A stretch of DNA of 42,884 bases from Eubacteriaceae bacterium (GCA_030156895.1 JASGLP010000025.1:1-42884); one strand, 5' to 3'. Shown: positions 24,426-32,985, counted from the first letter of the stretch. A program made the numbers and translations. The notes: a model not told the origin generated them from the sequence alone.

Positions 24426-25005
24426 GATTATCCTTTTCGCCTTGAATCATCTGTTTGTTTAAATAAATCTGGCGTAAAATGCCAATCACTCCGCCACCGA
24501 GAATCAGAAAAATAACATTCAGATCGGTAAAAACTGCCAACCCAAAAGCAGCAATCAGGGTTATTACCGTCAGCCAATTATACTCTCCTTTTCGACCCAG
24601 CTTTATCGCCGCCCCCAAAACCAGAACGATAATTCCGGCACGAATCCCCTGGAAAGCGTAACCAACCCATAAAAGCTTCTGAAAAGACTCAAAAAAAGTC
24701 GCAATCACAGAAATAATCAGGAGTGAAGGCATGACCACGCCAATGGTTGCCGCAATGGATCCCAACAGTCCACCACCAATTTTGTAACCCACAAAGGTAG
24801 CCGTGTTAACCGCAATTACCCCTGGCGTAGCTTCGGCAATAGCAATCATATCAACAATATCTTCACTGTTGATCCAACCATGGCGTTCCACCATTTCGTA
24901 TTCGATTAAAGAGATCATGGCGTAACCGCCGCCAAAAGTAAAGATCCCTATTTTAAAAAAAGTTACAAAAATCGTCCAGAGCCTTTCCTTTTTTTTCTCA
25001 TCCAC
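24412..25005 (-). CDS. chrA: Chromate-transporter family subunit, 197 aa
   Basis: This is the second half-length CHR protein. It carries FFKIGIFTFGGGYAMISLIE and EATPGVIAVNTATFVG near the N-terminus and helical segments throughout. The start is GTG with GGGAGGTG seven bases upstream. It follows the phosphopantetheinyl transferase gene by 21 bases and overlaps its partner, so the three genes are probably one message. Confidence 0.9.
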   Translation of the reverse strand: MDEKKKERLWTIFVTFFKIGIFTFGGGYAMISLIEYEMVERHGWINSEDIVDMIAIAEATPGVIAVNTATFVGYKIGGGLLGSIAATIGVVMPSLLIISVIATFFESFQKLLWVGYAFQGIRAGIIVLVLGAAIKLGRKGEYNWLTVITLIAAFGLAVFTDLNVIFLILGGGVIGILRQIYLNKQMIQGEKDNHDLH

Positions 25006-25026
25006 TACCAGACACCTCCCATATTA

Positions 25027-25695
25027 TTAAACTTCAAGCCAGATTGCCGCTTCTTCAAAGCTGTCATGCTCGGAACAAAACCAGACCGCGTAATCAGCGG
25101 GAACCGGATAGTTTTTAAAATAAACGCCGGGTTGACTGCAGTTTACCGCTTCCCAGCCATCTGATTTTACCATAAATTCAATAAAAAAGGCATTAAGCGG
25201 AAAACCCAGACCGCTGCCCTGATACTTGATATAACTTTCTTTGGCCGCCCAAATCTGCGAAAAGCCATTTTCCCTTTGATTTTCAGGCAAGCGTTTAAGA
25301 AAAGCGCTTTCCTTATGATGAAAAAATCGTTCGGCCAGGGATATACGAGCCTGACCGATCTTTTGCACATCCACCCCCAGTGGTTTGGGTCCCACCCCAC
25401 AGGCAGCTAAATGGCCGGAATGGGATAGATTGAAAAAAAAGTTATCAGTCCCTGCAAACATCGGTTTGCCACAATCATTTACAATTATTTCCGGCAAATC
25501 CTTTTGCTGATAATGGATCTGTGCGGCTCTTTTTAATAGGAGCCCGGCGCCTAAAGCGAGGGCTTTTACCTCCATGCTTTTTAATCGGTTTACTTTCTGC
25601 TGTCTTTCAGGACAGACTTCTTTTAAACACCAATCAAATTTATCTTTTTTATATAAGGGCCTGACATCCAGTAAATACAAAAAATTCTTAGTCAT
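25027..25695 (-). CDS. Sfp-type 4'-phosphopantetheinyl transferase, 222 aa
   Basis: It transfers phosphopantetheine from CoA to carrier proteins. The three family motifs are NLSHSGHLAACGV, GVDVQKIG and WAAKESYIKYQGSGL; the Asp of GVD and Glu of KES bind Mg2+. The start is the ATG at MTKNFLYLL, with AGGGAGAAG upstream; the longer frame would begin inside the tetR terminator hairpin, so it is rejected. No synthetase or polyketide gene is in the window, so its carrier protein is elsewhere. There is little room for a promoter after the tetR terminator, so expression probably relies on read-through or a promoter inside tetR. Confidence 0.92.
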   Translation of the reverse strand: MTKNFLYLLDVRPLYKKDKFDWCLKEVCPERQQKVNRLKSMEVKALALGAGLLLKRAAQIHYQQKDLPEIIVNDCGKPMFAGTDNFFFNLSHSGHLAACGVGPKPLGVDVQKIGQARISLAERFFHHKESAFLKRLPENQRENGFSQIWAAKESYIKYQGSGLGFPLNAFFIEFMVKSDGWEAVNCSQPGVYFKNYPVPADYAVWFCSEHDSFEEAAIWLEV

Positions 25696-25722
25696 CCACT
25701 TCTCCCTGCCATTTTTGTAAAT

Positions 25723-25758
25723 AAAAAAACGATAAGAGTGCAACCACGGTTATCGTTT
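25723..25758 (-). terminator. Terminator after tetR
   Basis: AAACGATAA pairs with TTATCGTTT around a 14-base loop, followed by a T-run on the minus strand. It lies between the tetR stop and the phosphopantetheinyl transferase start. Confidence 0.85.
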
Positions 25759-25783
25759 CCTTTAAGCTTATTTATGTTAGCTT

Positions 25784-26461
25784 TTATTGGGGTATTACGC
25801 TCATTTCGAATCCTTTTTTGACAAGAATTTCAGGCATTTCATTTTCCAGTTTAGTTGAGACTTCCAGGACTTCTTTCACTTTTTTAGTGTCGATTCCCAG
25901 CAGCAATAAAAAAACTTCAATATTGGCTTCATCAAACTCTTTTGAAGAACAATCAATTTCGCCGATCTCCCGTGCCAGTGAAATCCCCTGCTGAAAACCA
26001 AAATTGCCGTAGGTTAAAAGCTTCATTTTATACTCCGGCATTTTTTGACCGTACTCTTCCACTAGAACGCGAAAATAATCCACCGCCACTGCTGTCCCCT
26101 TATATAAAACATTTTCGGACAAGAGATCAGTATAGAACTGCCGCAAATTCCGATTGGTTAACATCAGACGACCATGGACGCGAATTTCTGTGGCTGTGGC
26201 AATCAGGAGGTCGTATTCAATATTTTTATTTTCAAACTGCTGCCTGACCAGTTCCTTGATCTGTTTCATATATTCATTATAGACCATCAAGCCTAATTTA
26301 CTTTTTGAACCATAATAATAAGTGATCAAACCACCATTGGCATTAACCATATCCGCTATTTCACGGTAGGTGGTTTTTTTGTACCCCAGTTCCAGAAACA
26401 GGGTTTTTGCAGCCTGATAAATGCGTTCTTTTACTTCGATATCATTTCTTGGTTTAGCCAT
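25784..26461 (-). CDS. TetR-family transcriptional regulator, 225 aa
   Basis: The N-terminal helix-turn-helix is clear (AAKTLFLELGYKKTTYREIADMVNANGGLITYYYGSKSKLG); the rest is an all-helical ligand domain with no assigned inducer. The ATG at MAKPRND is preferred to a GTG four codons earlier because GGTGG lies nine bases before it. It has its own promoter and terminator. The phosphopantetheinyl transferase and transporter genes immediately downstream are plausible targets. Confidence 0.92.
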   Translation of the reverse strand: MAKPRNDIEVKERIYQAAKTLFLELGYKKTTYREIADMVNANGGLITYYYGSKSKLGLMVYNEYMKQIKELVRQQFENKNIEYDLLIATATEIRVHGRLMLTNRNLRQFYTDLLSENVLYKGTAVAVDYFRVLVEEYGQKMPEYKMKLLTYGNFGFQQGISLAREIGEIDCSSKEFDEANIEVFLLLLGIDTKKVKEVLEVSTKLENEMPEILVKKGFEMSVIPQ

Positions 26462-26520
26462 ATTTATATCCACCCTTTCAGACTCATTGCAATTAACAAC
26501 TTTTAAAAGCCGTCGTTTTC

Positions 26521-26549
26521 ATTATAATCGAAAACCTGAAAAATCTCAA
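26521..26549 (-). promoter_or_regulatory. tetR promoter
   Basis: TTGAGA (26544-26549) and TATAAT (26521-26526) are 17 bases apart, 60 bases before the tetR ATG and next to repeat copy B. Confidence 0.75.
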
Positions 26550-26582
26550 GAACAACCTTGTCGGAGCCTATGACTTAACCCC

Positions 26583-26709
26583 GCACCGACCAATTGAATT
26601 TCGTAGGCTGCTGCGGTTTCGTACAGTTGCTCAATTTGGCATTTCTTTTATCGAGCTTAGTGCAACTGTTCGCCCCGATGCAGCCAACTAAAAAGCCAAT
26701 TGTCGGCGC
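26583..26709 (+). repeat. Dispersed hairpin repeat, copy B
   Basis: It has the same arms as copy A (GCACCGACCAATTG... and ...CCAATTGTCGGCGC) and the same inner stem ACAGTTGC/GCAACTGT. The middle stem reads GGCTGC/GCAGCC where copy C has GTCTGC/GCAGAC, a paired change that keeps the stem. It lies 44 bases after the stop of the small Fe-S gene. Confidence 0.88.
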
Positions 26710-26752
26710 TCAGGCGTACTAACTAACAAAGACTTCAGCCAGTAAACACGAT

Positions 26753-26947
26753 TTACACCTTTAACATTGCCATCAGTTGTTCTTTTCTTTTTTTATAGAT
26801 ATCCTCACGCAAAGGGGCACAACCATCCAGCGTTTTCTGGCCTTTTAACAGTTTCTCGGCAAAGGCCATGCAGTTGTTTTCACCACAGTTTTTACAATTG
26901 ATCCCCGGCAAATATTCAAACACATCAAATACACTTAATTCGCTCAT
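26753..26947 (-). CDS. Stand-alone 4Fe-4S domain protein, 64 aa
   Basis: The spacing C-x2-C-x4-C-x16-C (CKNCGENNCMAF...LDGC) is exactly the Fe-S motif at the N-terminus of the corrinoid Fe-S protein large subunit (AcsC/CdhE) and related activators. Here it is a complete small protein, with CAGGAG before the ATG and a basic helical tail. It may pass electrons to a corrinoid protein or a similar partner; the partner is not nearby. A tRNA-Gln terminator lies just upstream and repeat copy B just downstream. Confidence 0.85.
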   Translation of the reverse strand: MSELSVFDVFEYLPGINCKNCGENNCMAFAEKLLKGQKTLDGCAPLREDIYKKRKEQLMAMLKV

Positions 26948-26972
26948 TGATTACTCCTGATTTTTTATATAA

Positions 26973-27034
26973 CAAAAGGCCGTCAGCAACATTTACAACC
27001 TCATTCGCTAAAGTCGCAAATCTTGCCAACGGCC
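26973..27034 (-). terminator. Terminator of tRNA-Gln
   Basis: GGCCGT pairs with ACGGCC at the base of a long imperfect hairpin (TGGCAA with TTGCTG next), followed by TTTTG on the minus strand. It begins 16 bases after the tRNA. Confidence 0.65.
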
Positions 27035-27049
27035 CGATCTTTTAAATAA

Positions 27050-27124
27050 TGGCAGGGGTATCAGGATTCGAACCTGAGAGTGATGGAGTCAGAGTCCATT
27101 GCCTTACCGCTTGGCGATACCCCT
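27050..27124 (-). tRNA. tRNA-Gln (anticodon CUG)
   Basis: The 75-base tRNA has acceptor AGGGGTA/TACCCCT, D-arm CGCCAAGCGGTAAGGC, anticodon stem ATGGA/TCCAT with loop CTCTGAC giving CUG, T-arm GGTTCGAATC, discriminator G73 and encoded CCA. It reads CAG. Confidence 0.96.
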
Positions 27125-27143
27125 GCAAAACAGCTACTCGAAT

Positions 27144-27172
27144 ATTCTACACAAATTCCCCATCAATGTCAA
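27144..27172 (-). promoter_or_regulatory. tRNA-Gln promoter
   Basis: TTGACA (27167-27172), a 17-base spacer and TAGAAT (27144-27149), 20 bases before the mature 5' end. Confidence 0.85.
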
Positions 27173-27188
27173 GGGGAAATAAAAAAAA

Positions 27189-27959
27189 TTATTTCAGATT
27201 AAACAAGCGAATGGCATTCTGCGCCGTGATTTCTTCAACCTCTTCCAATGCCATCCCCTTAATCCGCGCCACCTCCTCGGCCACCAGTCGTACATAGGCC
27301 GGTTCATTGCGTTTGCCGCGATGGGGCGTAGGGGTCAGATAAGGGCTGTCAGTTTCCACCAGCATCCGATCCAGGGGTAGCATTTTTACCACATCTGGCA
27401 GCTTACGGGCATTTTTAAAGGTTACAGGGCCGGAGATGGAAAGATAAAGACCCATATCCAAAAAGACTTTAGCCATCTCCACCGAACCGCTGTAGCTGTG
27501 CATAACGCCACCGTTTGTCGCTGAAAAATGATCTTTCAGAATGGCTTCCATATCGGCCATGGATTCCCGGTTGTGGATGATAATTGGCAGACCAACTGCT
27601 TTGGCTAGTTCAATCTGTTTAATAAAAACGGCCTTTTGGACATCCCGAGGCGATAAATCATAGTGATAATCTAAACCGATTTCGCCGATGGCGACAACCT
27701 TTTCTTTTTTCGCCCAGTCTTTGAGCATCTGATCATGACTGTTTTCATCATAGCTTTTGGCATCGTGGGGATGAATTCCCACTGCCGCATAAATACAGTC
27801 ATGATTTTCTGCCAGCAAAACCGCCCGCCGGCTGGAGGCTTCATCAGCACCCGGGTTGACAATTTTACCAACCCCTGAATCGAGGGCTCTTTGGATCACC
27901 GCCTGGCGATCTTCATCAAATTTTTCATCATCGATATGGGCATGACTGTCAATTAACAT
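27189..27959 (-). CDS. tatD: TatD-family metal-dependent deoxyribonuclease, 256 aa
   Basis: This is a TIM-barrel metallohydrolase. The metal-binding DSHAHID, AVGIHPHDA, GEIGLDYH, IIHNRES, MHSYSG and ETDSPYLTP motifs are all present. It acts as a 3'-5' exonuclease in DNA repair and RNA turnover. Length is normal. GAAGGAG precedes the ATG, which overlaps the end of cca by 11 bases, so the two are translationally coupled. Confidence 0.96.
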   Translation of the reverse strand: MLIDSHAHIDDEKFDEDRQAVIQRALDSGVGKIVNPGADEASSRRAVLLAENHDCIYAAVGIHPHDAKSYDENSHDQMLKDWAKKEKVVAIGEIGLDYHYDLSPRDVQKAVFIKQIELAKAVGLPIIIHNRESMADMEAILKDHFSATNGGVMHSYSGSVEMAKVFLDMGLYLSISGPVTFKNARKLPDVVKMLPLDRMLVETDSPYLTPTPHRGKRNEPAYVRLVAEEVARIKGMALEEVEEITAQNAIRLFNLK

Positions 27960-29286
27960 GATTTTCTCCTTCTTTTAAAAACTTTAATAAGCTTTCCTTT
28001 TCATTTACCAGGCCTTCTTCCATTACTGCTTTTAACAGCATTTTCAAAGCCTTACCAACCGCTGGTCCTTTTTCTATCCCCACCGCAATCAAATCATTGC
28101 CATCAAGAGCCAGATCTTTTAAAGAAAAACAGGCCTGTTCGGCAATCAGCTGATCGATCATTTTTTCAATCTCATCAATTTCTTCAAGCCGATAATGACA
28201 GGACGCGTCCTGGGCCATACAGTCTGCCCGTTTTACCGCCAAAAGCTGTCTGAAGCTTTCTTCTCCCAGACGGTTAAGCCAGCGTTTTACTAGCCGTTGA
28301 TCCTTTTCAATTATCGCATCATGATATTTTATCAGCAGACAGATTTTCCTGATTTTTTCTTTAGGCAGGCGCAAGGCATTTAAACGCTTGCGGGCGATTT
28401 CTTCAGAGACTCTGCTGTGACCGTAGAAATGTCCTGTTCCATCCTGATCGACTTTCGCACAGGCCGGTTTACCCAGATCATGAAAGAGCATGACCCATTT
28501 AAGCTCGGATATCTGAGCTGCCGCCGCCACACTGACTGCCGTATGATTTAAAAGATCATAACAGTGATGGGGATTTTTCTGATCGAAATTTTTAAGCGGC
28601 AGTAATTCCGGGATCACCACCCCCAAAATATCGACCCCATCGATCAAAATTTTTCTGACATTTTCACCAAGTAAAAGTTTGTCCAATTCCTGTGAGATGC
28701 GCTCAGCGGAAATACGTTTCAATAAATGCGCCTGATCCCGCATAGCCTGATAGGTTTCTGCTTCTATTATAAATCCCAGTACCGCTGAAAAGCGCAGGCC
28801 GCGCAGAATTCGCAGGGCATCTTCCTGAAAGCGGCGGTTAGGATCGCCAACGCTTTTGATGACCTGATTTTTTATATCCTCAAGGCCATTAAAGCAGTCA
28901 ATAATCCCTCTGACCGGATGATAAGCCAAAGCATTCATGGTAAAGTCCCGCCGTTTTAGATCCTCACAGAGTTCTTTGGTAAAAAAAACCGCATCCGGAT
29001 GGCGGGAGTCAGAATAGAGGCCTTCAGTCCGGTGGGTCGTGATTTCCACTGCCAGACCGCCTTTTAAAACAGTCAGGGTTCCGTGCTTGAGCCCCGTCTC
29101 TAAAACCCGTTCGTTTTTAAAACAATCTTTAATCTGATCCGGCCTGGCATCGGTGGTCATATCAAAATCCCCCGGGCTCTGTCCGCGCAGGTAATCTCTG
29201 ACGCAGCCGCCCACCAGATAGGCTTTAAAACCATTTTCATTCAGCCGGTTAAAAATTTCCGTGACCGGCTCGGGAATTTTAATCAT
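27949..29286 (-). CDS. cca: CCA tRNA nucleotidyltransferase with HD domain, 445 aa
   Basis: This is a class II nucleotidyltransferase: LVGGCVRDYLRG, DFDMTTDA (catalytic Asp pair), RRDFTMNALAY and the RNA-binding RFQEDALRILRGLRF. A C-terminal HD domain follows (LFHDLGKP). It adds or repairs CCA on tRNA 3' ends; some relatives are poly(A) polymerases and the two cannot be told apart by eye. The tRNAs in this window already encode CCA, so repair is the likely main role. The start at MIKIPEP overlaps the HD gene stop by eight bases; upstream in-frame starts exist. It belongs to the HD-cca-tatD operon. Confidence 0.92.
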   Translation of the reverse strand: MIKIPEPVTEIFNRLNENGFKAYLVGGCVRDYLRGQSPGDFDMTTDARPDQIKDCFKNERVLETGLKHGTLTVLKGGLAVEITTHRTEGLYSDSRHPDAVFFTKELCEDLKRRDFTMNALAYHPVRGIIDCFNGLEDIKNQVIKSVGDPNRRFQEDALRILRGLRFSAVLGFIIEAETYQAMRDQAHLLKRISAERISQELDKLLLGENVRKILIDGVDILGVVIPELLPLKNFDQKNPHHCYDLLNHTAVSVAAAAQISELKWVMLFHDLGKPACAKVDQDGTGHFYGHSRVSEEIARKRLNALRLPKEKIRKICLLIKYHDAIIEKDQRLVKRWLNRLGEESFRQLLAVKRADCMAQDASCHYRLEEIDEIEKMIDQLIAEQACFSLKDLALDGNDLIAVGIEKGPAVGKALKMLLKAVMEEGLVNEKESLLKFLKEGENHVN

Positions 29287-29854
29287 TACTGCCCAGTCCA
29301 ATTTCATCGGCAATCTTACGCATGCCCAGAATCGTCTGGGTCATCAGATCATCTAATGAATAGCCAGCCATATCGGCGCCCTTGCTCACAATTTCACGGT
29401 TGACACCTGCCGCAAAGCTCTGGGTTTTAAATTTTTTCTTGACTGATTTAAGCTCCAGATCATTAACGCTTTTGGAAGGCCGCATATAGGCGCAAGCGGT
29501 AATTAAGCCCGTTAATTCGTCGGTGGCATATAAAATTTTCTCCATCTGATGAAGCGGTTCCACCTCAGAACAGATGCCATAACCATGGCTGACGACACTA
29601 TTGATAAAAGTCTCTTCAAAACCATTATCGCTTAAAATTTCCACCACTTTTACACAATGTTGATCAGGATATTTTTCATAATCGAGGTCATGTAAAAGCC
29701 CCACCACTTCCCAGTAATCAGGATCCTCGCCTTCCAATTCAGCAAAGTGGCGCATCACACCGGAAACCGCTAAGCCATGATTGACCAGAGATTCTGTTTC
29801 ATTGTATTCTTTTAACAGCTTAAGAGCCGTTTCTTTATTGATATCCTGTGCCAT
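29279..29854 (-). CDS. HD-domain phosphohydrolase, 191 aa
   Basis: The HD motif is LLHDLDYE with VNHGLAVSGVM upstream and SHGYG and ATDELTG downstream, giving the metal ligands of an HDIG-type hydrolase. The substrate is not predictable; relatives cleave nucleotides. AAAGGAG precedes the ATG. The stop codon lies inside the start region of cca, so it is the first gene of the HD-cca-tatD operon. Confidence 0.88.
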   Translation of the reverse strand: MAQDINKETALKLLKEYNETESLVNHGLAVSGVMRHFAELEGEDPDYWEVVGLLHDLDYEKYPDQHCVKVVEILSDNGFEETFINSVVSHGYGICSEVEPLHQMEKILYATDELTGLITACAYMRPSKSVNDLELKSVKKKFKTQSFAAGVNREIVSKGADMAGYSLDDLMTQTILGMRKIADEIGLGSND

Positions 29855-29961
29855 AACAAACTCCTTTTACTCTTTTTGCCATGCTACCACAAAACGACCA
29901 TTTCTTCAATCATTACAATATTTATATGCCGTCCCTCGTCTAAGCGATTTGTCTTAAATGC

Positions 29962-29992
29962 AAAAAAGCCGTACACAGCTCATGTGCACAGC
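29962..29992 (-). terminator. Terminator of the pab operon
   Basis: A ten-base-pair stem (GCTGTGCACA with TGTGTACGGC, including G-T pairs) and TTTTTT on the minus strand, about 75 bases after the pabC stop codon. Confidence 0.85.
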
Positions 29993-30065
29993 GAAAAATG
30001 TAAATACGTCTGTATATCCAATGACCAACAGATCGGTTTCCTGGATTTCTTAGTCGATGCTGCAA

Positions 30066-30878
30066 TTATAAATTCTCATTCCACTTGCGATAATAGAGGG
30101 TTCTGATCCGAGCCAGACTAGTATCAAGGCCCACTTTAAAGACCCGATCATCAATTCGATTCACCGGCATAACCTCCATCAGTGAATTGGTGACAAAGAC
30201 TTCGTCTGCAGCCAGCAGTTCATCAAGGCTGTAATGCCCCTTTTGACAGTTAATAGTATTTTCGTTTAAAAGATCCACCACCTTTTGCCGCATTATACCC
30301 GGCAGCAGGCCGCAATCATCGGCTGGCGTATAAACCACATTATCTTTAATAAAAAACAAGTTTGAAAGGCTGCCTTCTGCCAACTGTCCTTTGCTGTTGA
30401 GAAAAATCACCTCATTAAAACCGCGGTCCTGAGCCCGGTTTAAGTGCAGCAAATTTTCCAGATAATTGTCGGATTTCACCGACACTAAAAGACTGTCTTC
30501 ATTGCGCCTGTAGGAGGAGACGGTCAGAGCAATCCCCTTACGCGCTGCTTCATTGTCGTAGGGGTTTTCCCGGGCCGTAATAAAGAGATTGTTGCGCCTT
30601 TTCCCTTTGCTGAAGGTGATCCGCAAGCCCCCGGTTTTCATCCGATTAGCTCGAATCAGTCGGTTACAGTCCTCTTCTATTTTAAAGGGATCTCTTTTGA
30701 AATTCAGGCCAATTTTGCGGCTGCTTTTAATCAGACGTTCCATATGCTCCTGATAAAAATCCATCTTGCCCTTCTGGACGTTTATCGTTTCAAAGAGGCC
30801 ATAGCCATAGAGATAGCCGGGATCAGCCTCAACAAAACCTCTTTCCACCACATCACCGTTAATGCTTAAATAATGAAT
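30066..30878 (-). CDS. pabC: Aminodeoxychorismate lyase (PabC), likely AUU start, about 270 aa
   Basis: This is a class IV PLP enzyme that releases pyruvate from aminodeoxychorismate to give p-aminobenzoate. Typical parts are EADPGYLYGYGLFETI, the DNYLENLLHLNRAQ segment (the usual Schiff-base Lys lies near SVKSDNYL), EGSLSNLFFI and GIMRQKVVDLL. The conventional start would be GTG at 30851, but that removes the N-terminal strand YLSING shared by the family. The frame continues upstream, without ATG, GTG or TTG, to the pabB TGA at 30885. GGGGTGA lies six bases before an ATT (30876-30878), giving MHYLSINGD, so an AUU start coupled to pabB is favoured. Confidence 0.85.
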   Translation of the reverse strand: MHYLSINGDVVERGFVEADPGYLYGYGLFETINVQKGKMDFYQEHMERLIKSSRKIGLNFKRDPFKIEEDCNRLIRANRMKTGGLRITFSKGKRRNNLFITARENPYDNEAARKGIALTVSSYRRNEDSLLVSVKSDNYLENLLHLNRAQDRGFNEVIFLNSKGQLAEGSLSNLFFIKDNVVYTPADDCGLLPGIMRQKVVDLLNENTINCQKGHYSLDELLAADEVFVTNSLMEVMPVNRIDDRVFKVGLDTSLARIRTLYYRKWNENL

Positions 30879-30884
30879 GTCTTT

Positions 30885-32267
30885 TCACCCCTTTTTATAT
30901 TTTAATGCCTCAAACAAAGCTTTTCCCTTATGATAGGTTTCTTCATATTCCAGCTGATTGTCTGAGTCCCAGACAATACCGCCGCCAACCTGAAAATAAG
31001 CTTCCCCATCCTTGCAAACGATGGTTCGTATCACAATATTCAGATCCAGATCACCGTTAAAGCCCAGATAGCCGATAGACCCGGTATAAATATTGCGCTG
31101 GGTCGGCTCCAGTTCATCGATAATCTCCATCGCCCGGATTTTCGGTGCCCCGGTAATGGAGCCTCCCGGGAAGGTCGCTCGGACACAGTCAACCGGTGAG
31201 ATATCATCCTTTAATTCCCCTGTTACCGTAGAAACCAGATGAAAAACGGTTTCGTAGGTTTCTAGTTTATAAAGTTCCGGCACTTTCACCGTTCCCGATT
31301 TACAAATTTTGCCCACATCGTTGCGCTGTAAATCCACAATCATTAAGAGCTCTGCCTTATCTTTCTCGCTGTTTTCCAGGGTTTTTTTATTAGCGGCATC
31401 TTCCTGCGGATTTTTTCCGCGCGGCATGGTGCCCTTGATGGGTCGGGTTTCGATAGATCGCCCTTTTACCTGAATAAAACGTTCCGGTGAAGAACTGACA
31501 ATCTGTCCCTGACCAAAATCCAGGTAAGAAGCAAAGGGCGCGGGGTTGATTTTCCTAAGAACCCCATATAGTTCCAGCGGTTCGAGCTGCAATTGACACT
31601 GAAAACGCTGGGTCAGGTTGGTCTGATAAATATCTCCGGCACGGATATACTCATGAATAGCATCCAGGGCATCCATGTAAGCTTCTTTGGCAAAGTTTCC
31701 CCGAAATGGATGTTGCTCATTAATTGATAATGATGGTTTATCTTCTTTTGCAAAGGCTTGTGCCAGAGCCACCTTTTTTTTGAGATCGACAATTAAGTTT
31801 TCTGGCTTTTCTCTGATCCCCAAAGCCGCCAGATAGGTCTTGTCATTTTGATGATCGACTATAATAATACCATCATAGAAACCCATAAAACAATCGGGAA
31901 TTTTAACATCATCAACAGCCGTACGAGGAATCCTTTCAGTATGATGGCAAAGATCATAGCCAAAATAGCCGACCGCCCCACCAACAAAGGGAAAGTCCGA
32001 TTCATATTCACGATGATTTTGGGCCATCAGTTTATTCAGCTCATCAAACGGGTTGCCTTTTAATTTTTTAACGACACCCTCTTCATAAATATCGATTTCA
32101 TCATTCTTACTTGAAAAGATCAGAAAAGGATCCGCACCCATAAAAGAATACCGGCCTAAACCATCAGCATCGATCCCACTGTCCAGAAAAAAACTGTAGG
32201 CTTCATGGCGAAAGCCCTGAAACAGTTCAAAACTTGTTAAATTACATTTTATTTCTTCAATGATCAT
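30885..32267 (-). CDS. pabB: Aminodeoxychorismate synthase component I, 460 aa
   Basis: It aminates chorismate using ammonia from PabA. The chorismate-binding C-terminal half shows YIRAGDIYQTNLTQRF, SSSPERFI, ETRPIKGTMPRG, IVDLQRNDVGKI, TVTGEL, FPGGSITGAPK and YTGSIGYLG. Lys in PIKGT marks PabB rather than anthranilate synthase, which usually has Ala there. The start overlaps the pabA stop (ATGA). It ends in TGA with the pabC frame continuing directly after, so a near-fusion of PabB and PabC is encoded. Confidence 0.95.
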   Translation of the reverse strand: MIIEEIKCNLTSFELFQGFRHEAYSFFLDSGIDADGLGRYSFMGADPFLIFSSKNDEIDIYEEGVVKKLKGNPFDELNKLMAQNHREYESDFPFVGGAVGYFGYDLCHHTERIPRTAVDDVKIPDCFMGFYDGIIIVDHQNDKTYLAALGIREKPENLIVDLKKKVALAQAFAKEDKPSLSINEQHPFRGNFAKEAYMDALDAIHEYIRAGDIYQTNLTQRFQCQLQLEPLELYGVLRKINPAPFASYLDFGQGQIVSSSPERFIQVKGRSIETRPIKGTMPRGKNPQEDAANKKTLENSEKDKAELLMIVDLQRNDVGKICKSGTVKVPELYKLETYETVFHLVSTVTGELKDDISPVDCVRATFPGGSITGAPKIRAMEIIDELEPTQRNIYTGSIGYLGFNGDLDLNIVIRTIVCKDGEAYFQVGGGIVWDSDNQLEYEETYHKGKALFEALKYKKG

Positions 32268-32842
32268 TGGATCCCCTTTGCCCGCTGTTTAAAATTACTC
32301 AGCAGCTCCATTCCCATTTCCGTCAGGATCGCCTCAGGATGAAACTGAACACTTTCAATCAAAAAATTCCGGTGCCGCATTCCCATAATTTCTCCCTCTT
32401 TGCTACGGGCCGTCACTTCAAAACAGTCCGGCAGACTTTCTTCTTCGACTACCAGTGAATGGTAGCGGGTGACATTAAGTGGATGATTAAGATCTTTAAA
32501 AACGCCCTGCTTATCATGGGTAATTGCATGAACCTTACCGTGCACTGGCTCAAGCGCCTTAACGATTTTACCCCCAAAGGCCTGGCCGATGATCTGATGA
32601 CCAAGACAGATCCCCAGAATTGGAATCTGACCGGCAAAAGTTTCAACAACCTCCAGACATACACCTGATTCATTAGGGGTACAAGGCCCCGGTGACAAGA
32701 CGATCATGTCCGGCTTTAAATCTTTGATTTCTGCAACGGTCACCATGTCATTTCTTCTGACCTGAACCTCTTCATTTAAACACTCAATGTACTGGACAAG
32801 GTTGTATGTAAATGAATCATAATTATCAATCATTAATATCAA
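32264..32842 (-). CDS. pabA: Aminodeoxychorismate synthase glutaminase (PabA/TrpG), 192 aa
   Basis: This is a class I glutamine amidotransferase with catalytic Cys in GICLGHQ and His/Glu in VQFHPEAI; the DNYDSFTYNLVQY start is typical. It supplies ammonia to PabB and in some species also to TrpE. The start is TTG (32842), eight bases after GGAG, giving MILMIDNYDSF; the in-frame ATG three codons later is badly spaced. It is the first gene of pabA-pabB-pabC. Confidence 0.95.
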   Translation of the reverse strand: MILMIDNYDSFTYNLVQYIECLNEEVQVRRNDMVTVAEIKDLKPDMIVLSPGPCTPNESGVCLEVVETFAGQIPILGICLGHQIIGQAFGGKIVKALEPVHGKVHAITHDKQGVFKDLNHPLNVTRYHSLVVEEESLPDCFEVTARSKEGEIMGMRHRNFLIESVQFHPEAILTEMGMELLSNFKQRAKGIQ

Positions 32843-32875
32843 TTAAGGGTCTCCTCTTCCAAATTTCTGAATAGC

Positions 32876-32905
32876 ATTTTAACACAGTCCGTGTCCCCAA
32901 CACAA
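32876..32905 (-). promoter_or_regulatory. pab operon promoter
   Basis: TTGTGT (32900-32905) and TAAAAT (32876-32881) are 18 bases apart, about 34 bases before the pabA TTG. Confidence 0.6.
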
Positions 32906-32985
32906 CCGCTACGATTGATAAATTTTAACCAGCATTCGACCACATAGACTTTAATATCAACATTTTTTCCCCAAAAAAACGAAAG

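Noticed and set aside
25696..25743. Longer N-terminus for the phosphopantetheinyl transferase (MHSYRFFIYKN)
   Set aside because: It is encoded within the tetR terminator hairpin and lacks a ribosome site; the ATG at 25695 has one.
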